64,000 nucleotides of DNA from Papiliotrema nemorosa (lineage: Eukaryota > Basidiomycota > Tremellomycetes > Tremellales > Rhynchogastremaceae): NCBI GenBank assembly GCA_032158125.1, contig JASKOT010000022.1, forward strand, positions 217,470 to 281,469, in the 5' to 3' direction. A program made the translations under genes and the position numbers. The notes under the pieces are model-generated. The model was given only the letters and a program-made list of their open reading frames with translations, had not been told where the DNA came from and searched no databases. This document shows, one piece after another, positions 1 through 9,913 of this stretch (its first letter is position 1; each line of letters opens with the position of its first letter).

Positions 1-542
1 GGTTCTGGACACTCAGCAGGTGAGAGGCTGTAAGATTCATGCCATGCTTTTATCTGGCCCTGGGTGAGCTTTGAATGGCAATGGAGTACACAATCATCAA
101 GGACCACTGTGAGTTCGCAAGACGATCTTGGATCCTGTGGCGACAAGAGTGTAGCAGCGAGGTTTCTGATCTCACTGCGATTCCTGAGCTCTTTACTGAT
201 GCTGGTGGAATTATGGTTTTCCTTGAGCACCCTCGCAAAGATGGTGCTTGCGTCCGAGAGGGAGGGCGTGTTGACACTCGCCTCCACATACATTGAGAGG
301 CACTGCTCTCCGTGTACCTTCTTGTCGGTGTCCGGGGAAGACCACTCTCCCATTAGAGCGATGTGCTCCTCAAATTGATGTTTGTGCTCAGTATTCGACC
401 CGTCAGATATTCCAGACCTGGAAGCGAAACCGCTAGTCCCGCTCCCATTTTGCAGGCTTAGAGGCAGGGAGGTCGATCCGAATAAGTCGCTGAGGCTGAA
501 AATCCCTTTGAGCTCCCCAGCGTTGTTCTTGTATTGGCTCAT
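1..542 (-). CDS. Partial unknown protein, tandem family member 1 (truncated by window edge)
   Basis: An ATG at 542 opens a frame with no stop down to base 1, giving at least 180 residues; the C-terminus lies outside the window. I do not recognise the family. The N-terminal 50 residues are Ser/Gly-rich. From about residue 55 the protein resembles the two next minus-strand genes: a beta-strand-like block, a variable linker, then a hydrophobic strand followed by IKAWHESYSLSP, matching IKSWNASQSFP in the second gene and LEIWDTFKES in the third. No signal peptide or membrane segment is visible. It is the downstream-most of three co-oriented paralogues. Being a paralogue supports it as a real gene; function is unknown. 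Confidence 0.6.
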   Translation of the reverse strand, partial: MSQYKNNAGELKGIFSLSDLFGSTSLPLSLQNGSGTSGFASRSGISDGSNTEHKHQFEEHIALMGEWSSPDTDKKVHGEQCLSMYVEASVNTPSLSDASTIFARVLKENHNSTSISKELRNRSEIRNLAATLLSPQDPRSSCELTVVLDDCVLHCHSKLTQGQIKAWHESYSLSPAECPE

Positions 543-1425
543 GGTGCTGTAGAAATAGGGCGGTTGAAAGGGCTGAAGTTGCTCGGCGAGAAGTCTTATT
601 GAGGTCGTAAGTTGGGCTATATCCACGAAAGAAGTGCAGTTCACCGCGACAAAAGTGATTGCGGGGCTAAATCAGAAAGTGCGTACAGTGAGAAATCAAA
701 GTGGGGACGAGTGGACGGTTCATTTATCCTCTGCCAAGTCCAAAATGCTGAGTTTGAAGAGAGCAGAGGTCATGTAGAATGGCTGTAGTCTTAGGGAGAA
801 TGCATCGCTCGTCTTGGGGCAAGGAGAGCGAGGGTAACACAACCAATCTCCGGCCCGTGTGTGGGGCAACCCCCTTGACATGGTCGCTCCTTTTTGTTTC
901 GGTCGAAGGGGCCGCCTCACAATGGTGTGTTCACACGAGTGACTCCTACGATCATTTGCTCCAGTATTCGAGTATCCGCGTAGTACAATGACCACAGTTG
1001 GGCTGATGCCAGGAGTTTTGGAATTTCTAGGATCTCGAGAAGACCTTCACAGAGAGATAGTAATGTACGAGTACGAGTACAGTATGTACAGTACACGAAG
1101 GTATGGTTTGTAGTCTGTGACTTCAATACCGATGTTCCGCGTGTGTCATGCGGACTGCAGCAGGGAACGTATCAAATGAGTACAGCATTCTCACCTTTGA
1201 AAACAGTACTGGAAGCGCTGAACGCTGCATGCAGAAACGCACGTGGGAGAGGCTCACGAGCCATCGTCGAGGCCCTACCCGTTGATTGTCGTCCAGCGGT
1301 AGTCTTATCAATTCTCGCTGTGTGACTGGGGCAGAGGTCTATCACTCTCGAAAACATGGCCTTGTAGCCTCATGCATCGTTCTGCTCCCTAGTCACGGAA
1401 GCTGCAAGTGATTCTAAGCTCTCGC
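543..1425. other. Gene-free stretch between tandem paralogues
   Basis: About 880 bases lie between the start of the first family gene and the stop of the second. Only short frames without splice support are present. Around 1067-1090 there is a small tacgag/tacag-like simple repeat. It probably holds the promoter of the truncated gene on its left and the 3' end of the gene on its right. I see nothing else. Confidence 0.5.
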
Positions 1426-2229
1426 TCACTGATCTTCTCCATCACTGTCCATGCCCCAATCCTCATCCACTTGCTCAACGAGCTGATCGAGATCGTCAAT
1501 TTTGCCATACCTGGATGGCCTAGCGAACAGATCTTCAGCTTCTGGATCGCCCCAAGGGGGAAAGATCTGTATTATGACGCTCACGTCCGTCTCACCCAAG
1601 ATGCTGGGAAGGTCCGTCCTGGCCTCGCCATCATTTTGCTCTGTTGCTCCATGAGGGAAGGACTGCGATGCGTTCCAAGATTTGATTGTTTCCCGAGAGA
1701 GCGCCGCCTCGGTATGTACCACGCATTTCTCTACCCTGAGAGATAGCTTGCTACCACTTGGAAACTTTGATGGCCCTTTCAAAGCGTTCCGAATGTCCCA
1801 GATTTCAGATCGATACTTGAGACTCCGTCCAATTGAGCAAGAGCTATTTTCCGGCCTCAGGACCGAAAGATAGACTTGCTCGAGACCTCGAGTATCGAAT
1901 ACGATGGGATCAGTGATCACCGTAAAGGAAACGTTCTGAAATCCCCAATCCCCTTTGGCGCCCTCGTCCGTCGGAGCATCGGTCTTGGCCCAACTCCCGG
2001 TGACTCTTAGGTTCTCCGTAAATCTGGCTCGTATAGGTAGATCAGCACTTGGAACGTCATCTGGGCGGTCATAAGATCTCGGTTCTTTGCTTGGACTTGG
2101 ATGAGGATGGGTTCGAGGGGAGTCTCGATTGAGCGTATACTTTGGCCAGCCCGACAGCAGTTGACTGTTCTCGTGAACGGTGTTCACGGCTGTCGGATCA
2201 TTGCGATACTCGTACATGACCGATCCCAT
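1426..2229 (-). CDS. Unknown protein, tandem family member 2
   Basis: A single open frame of 267 residues starts at a true ATG (a second in-frame ATG lies four codons in). The first 60 residues are Pro/Ser/charged. Residues about 70-210 form the shared domain seen in its two neighbours, with alternating hydrophobic strands (for example VSFTVITDPIVF, YLSVLRPE, KLSLRVEKCVVH) that suggest a beta-sandwich-like fold. The strand pattern ends with DVSVIIQIFPPWG, equivalent to DVKITICCKDAGVE that closes the third paralogue. The C-terminus adds an acidic tail rich in Asp and Glu. No signal peptide, no membrane segment and no family that I recognise. It is the central member of a three-gene tandem array, all on the same strand. 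Confidence 0.6.
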   Translation of the reverse strand: MGSVMYEYRNDPTAVNTVHENSQLLSGWPKYTLNRDSPRTHPHPSPSKEPRSYDRPDDVPSADLPIRARFTENLRVTGSWAKTDAPTDEGAKGDWGFQNVSFTVITDPIVFDTRGLEQVYLSVLRPENSSCSIGRSLKYRSEIWDIRNALKGPSKFPSGSKLSLRVEKCVVHTEAALSRETIKSWNASQSFPHGATEQNDGEARTDLPSILGETDVSVIIQIFPPWGDPEAEDLFARPSRYGKIDDLDQLVEQVDEDWGMDSDGEDQ

Positions 2230-2594
2230 CGTTCCGCACGGAAAAGTGGAAGATGCAGCTCAAGGGAGGGGGTGTTAATTGTCGACGACCCAGGAGACTA
2301 AGAGGCGGCCTTGGGTTTTGTATGCGAAGGTGATTCGTCTGAGTAGCGGAGCTTAAGGTAGATGGTCAAAATGTCACAAACGGTCGAGTCGAGGGGCTAA
2401 AGGGGAAAGGAAGTCTCATTTTCACACTGTTGTCGGTCCTTGCAGCGCTATATGTCTATCAGCAAGCGACCTCTCTTCATGCGACCGTGTAACAAGTCAC
2501 ACTCCATACCAGAGCGATGGAAAGCGCGAGAATCATGCAAGCTGCATAATTCTTCTCAAGCTATGTATTCCGCCCATCACACATGATCATTCCG
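2230..2594. other. Short intergenic spacer, tandem family
   Basis: 365 bases separate family members 2 and 3. No reading frame with splice support is visible. It presumably carries the promoter of member 2 and the terminator of member 3. Confidence 0.45.
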
Positions 2595-3212
2595 TCATTC
2601 TACCCCTGCATCCTTGCAACAGATGGTGATCTTGACATCCTCTTCTGCGAAAATCTGTGTTTGTGAGAAGGCAGGTTTGCTTTGAACACCTTGTTCCACC
2701 ACCGTGGAAGTCGAGTTTGTTCCCGTTCGGCTTTCCTTGAACGTATCCCAGATTTCTAATGGCTCGGGCCCGAGGTATTGATTTCGGTGAAAGAGGACCG
2801 AGGGGAGGGTGACGGTGAACGGGGTCACGCTTGATCCTGACTCCCCAGAATCAATTGATTCCAGCCAATTTTGGTACTCTGCATTCTGATAGAGTACGTA
2901 GAGAATGGGTTTGATTTCTTTCGAAGATGTGCGACAAGACAAATGAGCTCTCTTGGGTGGATTACGGCCGTTGTCGTCCACCCAAGGTGTTTCCAGTTTC
3001 ACAGTGATGGTTCGTTCACCGGCTGTATCGCTCACCCATTGATCATTGAAGAGGGAACACTCGATCTTGTCGTATTTGTAGGAATAATGACCTCCAGTGG
3101 GATGCTGTTCACTCACTTCGATGGGATCGTTCGGACTGCAGAGGATGGAGCTGCTATCAAGAACAGATCTCCAGCTCGTTGCGGGGTTGGATTCTTCGGA
3201 AATGGGCTCCAT
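2595..3212 (-). CDS. Unknown protein, tandem family member 3
   Basis: The frame encodes 205 residues from the ATG at 3212. The frame is open for 13 codons further upstream but has no ATG there. The N-terminus (MEPISEESNPATSW) is hydrophilic. The rest is the shared domain with strand-like blocks RTITVKLETPWV, PFTVTLPSVLFHR and the terminal DVKITICC. The segment LEIWDTFKES aligns with IKSWNASQSFP in member 2 and IKAWHESYSLSP in member 1. It lacks the acidic tail of member 2. Position and orientation show it as the first copy of the tandem array; it diverges from the Derlin gene. Function unknown. Confidence 0.6.
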   Translation of the reverse strand: MEPISEESNPATSWRSVLDSSSILCSPNDPIEVSEQHPTGGHYSYKYDKIECSLFNDQWVSDTAGERTITVKLETPWVDDNGRNPPKRAHLSCRTSSKEIKPILYVLYQNAEYQNWLESIDSGESGSSVTPFTVTLPSVLFHRNQYLGPEPLEIWDTFKESRTGTNSTSTVVEQGVQSKPAFSQTQIFAEEDVKITICCKDAGVE

Positions 3213-3757
3213 GGTAGACTTCTTGTATTTGGTTTCTCCAAGAGCACGCAAGTGATGGATGCGGGAGGAAAGAATCTTGAAGAGATTGTGGGCTGTGTGA
3301 ACAGATTTCCACCAGTGGAGACACGAGCAATACGGACGTACAAAAGAGAGAACAAGCAGAATGGGTCAACCCGATTTCGCTCTCAGAACTCTGCCACTGC
3401 TCGCGTGACCGCCATAACGGTGTGGTGGTTTCGAGCAGCTCATTGAGCTATATGCAGCTCCTTCCATCGCGCGAATGAGACACACACCGTGGAAAGATTT
3501 CCCTCCTTTGTATCGCATGGCATGTAGATGATTCCCTGACCTGAAACGCCACGTTTGAAACTGCTTCTCCACGTCGCATTCAACCTCCACTTGGAAGACA
3601 CCCACCTACACCTTGCAACACTTCTGACATCCTTTGTTTCTGGTCAACGACAGAGAGAAAACGAGAAACACTTCGCTCTCACACTCATCGAGCTATCAGC
3701 GCATCTTCGAGGAGCTGAAGGGAGAGCCTCTACCTGAAGGAGTGAACGCAGGGCGGG
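3213..3757. promoter_or_regulatory. Divergent intergenic region, family member 3 / Derlin
   Basis: 545 bases lie between two divergently transcribed genes, so both promoters must be here. No convincing transcription-factor site was identified by eye. No additional gene is supported. Confidence 0.4.
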
Positions 3758-4896
3758 ATGGCCCAACCTATCGAGACGTGGATTACGGATATCCCTCCGA
3801 TCACTCGAGCATGGGTCATAGCTGCGGTCGGGACTAGCGTGCTAGTGGTAGGTCGAGTCATGACCATCTTCCACTTTTGACCGCCTGGTTATCCCTCACG
3901 ATGCATCAGACATGCGTGCTAAGCAGCAGGAATGCCAGGTCGTAGCCCCCTTGCAGCTGTATTTCTCCTGGAAAGCAGCAGTATACAAGCTCCAGGTGAG
4001 TCGTGCTCTTTCACCTGTGCAGCAGCAATCTTCCTTGAGGAGCCGCATCTGAGAATTGTCTGCTGACTCGCCTCAGATATGGCGCTTCTTGACCACCTTC
4101 TTCTACTTTGGCAACCTTTCTCTCGATCTCGCATTCCACCTATTTTTCATGTACGTACCCCTCCCAATTCGACTTTCACAAATCCATCCTTCCTCTTCTT
4201 CTCGTCCAAGTCCTCGTGGATATCTGAGCCTGATTGACTTTCAGAATGCGTTATTCCAGACTATTAGAGGAAAACTCATTCTCTAATCGCCGGGCAGACT
4301 ACTTTTGGCTCCTCTTCCTCTGCGCCTCTTTCCTCCTGGTAAGTGTTGCCTCCCTTCTCCATCTTGCCCCTACCTCCTCTCGATCTGATTCATCGCTAAC
4401 AGCAGATCATCTCTCCTCTACTTACCATGCCTTTCTTATCGTCTTCCCTTGCGTTCTCGCTGGTGTATATCTGGTCGAGGCGGAATCCTTCAATCAAAAT
4501 GTCCCTGTTCGGAGTGATCACGTCGGTTCCTCGCAAGCTTCGAAATGATGGGAGCTGATCCGCAGTATCACAGCTCCATATCTCCCGCTATGTCTTGTCG
4601 GGTTTTCGTGGTTGCTTCAAGGCGGATTCGAAGCTGCCATAGGTGACATTGTAAGCCTTTCCCTGGTCCAAAGTATGATAGATCAGACTAATTTTTGCAG
4701 GTCGGAATTCTCGCTGGACATACATATGTGTTCCTGCAAGATTATTGGCCTAGAGAAATGTGGTCAACCACCGGTAAAGGAGAGATTGTCACTCCTAGTT
4801 TTGTGTAAGTCTGGCTGCGACCATTGCCGAGGTGAATAGGATGACTCACGGGACAGAAAGCGCAGTTTCGGTCAGGCAGATCCTGAGAGGTCATGA
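3758..4896 (+). CDS. Derlin family ER membrane protein (Der1/Dfm1-like)
   Basis: Derlins are rhomboid pseudoproteases of the ER membrane that act in ER-associated degradation, helping misfolded proteins to leave the ER. Eight exons join cleanly: 3758-3847, 3930-3995, 4077-4150, 4245-4338, 4406-4521, 4566-4650, 4701-4804 and 4857-4896, giving 222 residues, normal for the family. The diagnostic segment QIWRFLTTFFYFG (the Derlin WR motif) is followed by RYSRLLEENSF and several hydrophobic helices. GFEAAIGDIVGILAGHTYVF is the conserved C-terminal helix region. The tail is short (FVKRSFGQADPERS) and has no convincing Cdc48-binding SHP box. The start was chosen because MAQPIETWITDIPPITRAWV matches the usual Derlin N-terminus. 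It is convergent with the acid phosphatase gene, with about 120 bases between stops. Confidence 0.93.
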
Positions 4897-5014
4897 CTGA
4901 TAGACAATGGTCCAAAGAGCAGTGTAAAGCGCAATGTATTTACATGTATGCATTATAAGGATTCCTAATATGCCCCACCTGTCGATACTGCCAATGATCC
5001 GAATGCCATCCGCC

Positions 5015-6692
5015 CTAAGCACTCATAGGGACGGTCTTGTTGATTGGTGCGGAGAAACAAACATCGTCCCATACGCTAGGCTGTTGTCGAGCAAAACTCT
5101 GCGCCTCGACAAATGCATCAAGAGGACAGATACCCTGAGTGACACCCATATCTCCGCATGAGGCGTAGGTCAGTCGTATAACAGCGTCGTTCATTAATAA
5201 TCTGACGAATTTGTGGCCTTTGGTATCGGACAATCGTTCAAAGACGAATCGACCGGCAAAAGGTACTTGAGACGATACCACGAATCTGCGGTCAATAGAC
5301 ATCTTGATCGAGGCTCAAGCGAGAGATGGGGTGAAGTATCGAGACACATACTTGTGAGCCGGTATGCCGCCCAGCGGAGGTTGAGCAGGAAGGTCAGTCT
5401 CCCATTCAAGACCTAGAGCAGGGAGAAGGTGAACTAGGTTGTTGTCATGTGAGAAATCGGCATAGAACGTCTTGTTGAGAGGAAAAGTCGCCGGGTCGGT
5501 ATCCAAAGTGGAGTTTGTTCCGCTTCCCAGTAAGACGGATGTACCTGTCAATCGGGCAAGAATCTCATTGACCAGTCCAACACCGCCTACACGACCATAA
5601 GGAGATCCCCAGGCATTATCACTAGAATCAGACTGGGCAGGGGTAATGGCCAACCAGACATACTAGAACTTGGAGAGGTCGTAGTAATACTCGTTCCCCT
5701 TGAATTCTTCCTCGGTGAATGCATTGCACCATGGACTTTCCACCCAGTCTTGTCCTTTCAGACTGTCAAACGAGCATAGAGAGATGAGATTGGTAATATC
5801 CGTCCCGGAGATGTTGGACGGAGGGGACAGAGCGCCATTGATGCGTTGAGCGATAGCCGGAGCAAACACTTTGAGCCAAGCAGCTTCGGCAATATCACCA
5901 TACGACGGATCGAGATCTTCATCGGCTGTGCAGGTGCTGATTGACAGAGTGTTGTTCTGGCCATCCGCCTCGGGAATAATCTACCTTGTCAGCTGAGTGA
6001 CATCAAAGAAAGCGGACGGTGGGGGTTCACTCACAACGTCCACAGCGGGCTTGTTCGCCGTGGTAGAGAAATCTTGGCCTTGTAAACCTTGCAGGAAGAA
6101 GGCTCCAGACTCTACAACTCTTGCGTCACTACCCGCTCGAGTAAACTTGTCCCCCACCAATCCCTTGTACTCGTCTGCAAACTTTTTCCCGGCATACCAC
6201 ATCTCCCTCCTTCCAAAATCCGTCAATTGATCCGCTTGCACATTGCCATAAGAGTAACTCTGCAAAAAGGACAAAGTTGAGTCTGTCGAAGTTCGGTTCA
6301 CGACTTTGTCGAGGGTCGCCACAATCTTCTTCAAAGCTGAAGCGGTGGGATTTCGAGCTCCATGACGAGAGTAAATCTGAACTTGATCAATCGTCATTCC
6401 GGCGGGAACGTCTCGACAGATAGGAGAGAGTTGGGAGAGGTATGGGGAGTAAGGACCGAGATTGGATAGCGTGGATAGGGGGGTGGATTGAAGAGCGAAG
6501 TCAGTATCGGGGGATGAAGCGCCATCCAGGGCGCATCCGTTGGAATCATACCATCGTCTGATAGTCAGTCATATGCCTTAAAACCGAGATACGAGCTGGG
6601 AGTATTGACCTTGTGATCGGCACAGTGGGCGCAGCTTGAGTCGAAGCCGCACCGAGGATGGTGAGCACCGAAAAGAAGACTGAAAGCTGCAT
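5015..6692 (-). CDS. Secreted histidine acid phosphatase, phytase type
   Basis: The enzyme hydrolyses phosphomonoesters (phytate or other organic phosphates) outside the cell through a phosphohistidine intermediate. The ATG at 6692 opens a clear signal peptide (MQLSVFFSVLTILGAASTQA). Further in are the catalytic motif IYSRHGARNP (RHGxRxP) and near the C-terminus FSHDNNL (the HD proton-donor motif). YYYDLSKF spliced to YDNAWGSPYG matches the region seen in PhyA-type phytases. The gene has at least four introns, for instance donors after CACAAG in exon 1 and after CACAA near the last exon. The end reads DVCFSAPINKTVPMSA, including a late cysteine expected in a disulfide. Two CACGTG boxes lie upstream, pointing to phosphate-starvation control (inference). 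Confidence 0.92.
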
Positions 6693-6827
6693 GAGTTGAT
6701 GCTTGAAGAGGTATGAATGGTCGACGAAAGAAGCCTCGCATCTGAGAGCTCTGCAGTCAAGGGTCTTTATATCATTACCCGAGGGTGGACATGAAATCCG
6801 CCATCCCGATCAGCCAGGTAGATGACA

Positions 6828-6833
6828 CACGTG
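6828..6833. promoter_or_regulatory. CACGTG box, candidate Pho4 site
   Basis: A perfect palindromic CACGTG sits 136 bases upstream of the phosphatase ATG. This is the core recognised by bHLH factors such as fungal Pho4. Its role here is inferred from position and the target gene's function. Confidence 0.45.
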
Positions 6834-7012
6834 TCTAAGCCTCTTGAGATCCAAGTATTCTAGCGCCCCAAAATAGTTCGGCCGGTGCATCGGACTTGAA
6901 AAACGTCCGCGAGTGTAGTCAAGTTAGATTCATAAACCCGAAGAGTCAGGTCAGGAGAATCAAAGACCAATTAGAGGGGTTAAGTCGTTCCGAGAAAAGG
7001 CGACTCTCAACG

Positions 7013-7018
7013 CACGTG
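7013..7018. promoter_or_regulatory. Second CACGTG box, candidate Pho4 site
   Basis: A second CACGTG, flanked as GCACGTGC, lies about 320 bases upstream of the phosphatase ATG. Two copies in a 560-base promoter strengthen the case for bHLH control but do not prove it. Confidence 0.4.
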
Positions 7019-7254
7019 CGCCCATGTTACGGAAAGAATACAGCCCTCTCGATATCAAGGACTCTTTCGTCTTCCGATGTCCCGTCCTTGAGAGGTTGCA
7101 TTTTGAACGTGAGCGCTGTACGGTGGGCTGAATGCAGGAAAAACATGTGTCTCGTATTCCTGGTGGCCGTCTTTCGAGGATGATCGTTTCGGTGTAGACG
7201 TGATGCAATACATGAAATCTCAAGTATGGCCGCCGCCAGGAAGGCAGGCGATTT

Positions 7255-8326
7255 CTACTTGATATACCTACAGGTCAGCCATCCCAGTTTTTCCAACAAG
7301 CAAGTCACTCACTTGAGCATAAACTTCTTGTGGAATTCGGACCGCAACAAGTCATTGACAAACTCTCCCTTTTTCGACTTGTCGTCCAATCCCGCCGCTT
7401 GATTCTTGAAGATCAGATCATCATCCCATCTCCTTTTCACTGCAAAGGTTGCTGTCGATCCAGTCGTTGAAGATGTTGTACCGGGAGTCTGACCGAGTGC
7501 CGCTTGCAGGTTGAGAAGAGGGTTCCCGCTGGCTATCTCTTCATCTCTGTCTTTTTGTCCTTTGGCTGCTGCCTCGGCGTCCTGAACGTCAACTACAGTG
7601 CTTGCCACAAGGGACACGACAGGATGGATTTCGACGCGCAAGGCGGATGACGAGTTCAACAACTGGGCGAGATTGAGAGGCATTGAATGTTATACTCACC
7701 AGCCTGGCCTTTTCTTCCGCTCGTTCTTGCTTGATCTTGGCCAATTCAGCCATGAGTTCTGCCGTATCGTCATCGTCCGAGTCGTCACTGGCACGATCAG
7801 CTCCAATCCTCTCGATCTTCCACTGGCAGCGTTGCGTGGAAACAAACACTCACTCATCGCTGTCGTCCTCCTCTTCATCGTCGTCATCTGCATCCTGGTC
7901 CAACGCCTTGCCCTTGCCCTTATCTTTGCTCGCACTGCCCTCATCTCCATCTTTATCCTCATCATCACTATCATCCTTGTCCATCTCCAACGCCTCTTCC
8001 AACACTTTCCTCCTCTTCACACTCTCACTCTCCGTATCTTCCTCCTGTCCATCCGCAGGTCCATTCTCTATCCTCATCGAAGCATCATTCACAGGCAACG
8101 GCGGTAATCCCGCCGCTTTTCTCTTCTTCTCTGCCGCTGCGCGCTCAGCTGCCGCGAGCTCAGCTTTGAGGTCTCGTCGGACTACATCGCCCGTGTTATT
8201 TTGACCGGGTTGACGGAATTTGAGTTTTGTGTGTGCGGCAAGGGCGAGTTTGGCGACTTGTTGAGAGCCGACTTTGGTTTCTCGACCTAGGGTAGGGTTC
8301 CAAGTAGGTCTATGAGCTTGAGACAT
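7255..8326 (-). CDS. CWC15: Pre-mRNA splicing factor CWC15 (Cwf15)
   Basis: CWC15 is a component of the Prp19/NTC-associated spliceosome and acts in the nucleus. The N-terminus MSQAHRPTWNPTLGRETKVG followed by KLKFRQPGQ is the family signature. The C-terminus KRRWDDDLIFKNQAAG...FVNDLLRSEFHKKFMLKYIK is equally diagnostic. The middle is a long acidic Asp/Glu/Lys stretch, normal for the family. There are three introns: one in the acidic region near 7850, one near 7700-7590, and one just before the last four residues, so the final coding exon (stop at 7255-7257) carries little more than YIK and the stop. Its neighbour downstream is the phosphatase on the same strand; no functional link is implied. 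Confidence 0.95.
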
Positions 8327-9077
8327 GGTGTGCTAGGGATGCAATAGGGTTGCAGGTGGGTGATGGTTCACTCGTACTCTAGGTTGGTTGAGCAGGATGG
8401 TCGAGCGAGGGAGAACGCCCAAACGGGGATTAGCGGGATCAAAGATGTTTTTGTAATGACCTTTGTAATGTCATTACAAAATTTAGACGTAATCCACCAT
8501 GCAATGCCTCCCTCGCTGCGCAAGTCTCTCTTTGTCTCGGCCTGATATCGACTGATCATACTCGTACACGATCGTCGCTGCTACCAAGTCGAATGCTCCG
8601 AGAAGGAGAATGCGAGCAGCACATATCAATACCAATATTCCTCTTTCGAATCATCTCTCAGCGATAGAATGAGCCAGGCAGGGTGCGGGATCAAAGGAGT
8701 TCCCTGACCAGCTGACCTCACTCGACTGACCTTTCTTCTCCCGCTTTGTCCGAATGCCCAGACAAGACAGGCAGATGACCTGTGATGGTCCGATGTAGGC
8801 AGTACGACGAGAAGAAGAGCTGGAGTCTTGCATCGAAGCGGAAAGGAGGGGAATCTCAGAACAGCTGATGATGATGCGAGAAAGTCCAAGATATCAATCT
8901 CCCTTTCGATTGTCCTCACCTGCCAAGACTGATTCCCATCAACCCCGAATTGTGTGTCCACCTGCGACCAATCACACAGGTGGAGCAATTGCGTCCGTTC
9001 GGGTTCTACTAAACAGCATAAAAAGTCGATCGGTGGAAACGATCTTCCCCTTTGTGGTCTCGCTTTATCTGATCGTC
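8327..9077. other. Intergenic region with a perfect palindrome
   Basis: 751 bases lie upstream of CWC15 and of the small plus-strand gene, so both promoters should be here. The only striking element is the nested palindrome at 8450-8480. No coding exon is supported. Confidence 0.4.
8450..8480. repeat. Nested inverted repeat TTTGTAATGAC / GTCATTACAAA
   Basis: TTTGTAATGAC at 8450-8460 is the exact reverse complement of GTCATTACAAA at 8470-8480. The sequence between contains a second TTTGTAATG (8462-8470), so the right half also forms a 19-base palindrome with one central base. It lies about 125 bases upstream of the CWC15 start codon. It could be a dimeric factor-binding site; that is inference. 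Confidence 0.6.
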
Positions 9078-9702
9078 ATGGCCGACCTCTGCGAAAGTAT
9101 CTCCATTCACAAACCTCTCCGGTGAGTATGCATTGCGGAAGATGGATCCTTATCAATGCTGAGGGCTATAGGGACGTGCATGAAAGTGCCGAAATATGCA
9201 CGAAACCCACCATCGGCGATCGAATCTCGGGTAACGCACAAACGATGGGTGAGTAGACGTCCAATTTATGATTGGGCATTGCCAATTCGTATATCGGGTG
9301 TTCCAGTGTCGAGATCGGAGTCATGTACTGATATCAGTTGGAAGACTGACCAATGATCATACGAAGATCATGCGTGGTCATGCTATCTCCCACGGGATCG
9401 TGAGGACCGAGCGGGAGCGGGAAATAGAGCACGAAAGGTCGAGACAGGCGAGAACGACCGAGAGACCTTGTGCGAATCATCATTCTAAGCGCACCTCCCC
9501 GCCTGAAGCTGCATCACATCCGACCGAGAGAGGAACAGAGGGGAGTGAAGCGGAAGGAGGAGAGGCGCCGGCTGATGGATCAACGTCACCTTCCATCCGG
9601 CGACCACCTATCGATCCTCACTCTCCCGTCAACACATTCTTGTCAAAGGACGTCCTGACTCCAGCGTCGAGTGGAGCCATAGCCGAGGGAGATCGAGCGT
9701 GA
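9078..9702 (+). CDS. Small unknown protein, three-exon model
   Basis: This gene appears only when spliced: exons 9078-9121, 9172-9248 and 9338-9702. Donors are CG|GTGAGTATG and G|GTGAGTAGAC; acceptors are CTATAG and TATCAG. The joined frame gives 161 residues, beginning MADLCESISIHKPLRRDVHE and ending SGAIAEGDRA. The last exon is hydrophilic, rich in Arg, Glu, Ser and Pro, and probably disordered. I do not recognise it. Support comes from two consensus donors and consistent phases. Against it, the third acceptor follows a branch-like CTGAT very closely, and there is no homology that I can name. The stop lies about 210 bases from the convergent ADE5,7 stop. Confidence 0.42.
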
Positions 9703-9913
9703 CGGACAAACCGGGCCTTCCTCGAAAATGCAGGGCTCCGGATCGGGTCGCTCAAGCTGTTGTGTGTATTGTAGTTTGCCAGTCTGTCAGAGATGAATCG
9801 TAAAATGTACCCAGTAGTCGTAGCCAATGTATACATATCCCGAGATCGGATGATCTAACCCTTTTGACAAAATTTGTAAATCTCACATCTAATACCTTCT
9901 ACCCCCACTGCAC

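Larger units (their letters stand above)
6693..7254. promoter_or_regulatory. Acid phosphatase promoter region
   Basis: 562 bases lie between the phosphatase start and the CWC15 stop, both on the minus strand, so this is mainly the phosphatase promoter. It contains CACGTG at 6828-6833 (within ACACGTGT) and again at 7013-7018 (within GCACGTGC). No gene is supported inside it. Confidence 0.55.

Noticed and set aside
720..995. 91-codon minus-strand frame between the tandem paralogues
   Set aside because: No similarity to the paralogues, no splice context, and Cys/Arg/Ser composition as in random frames.
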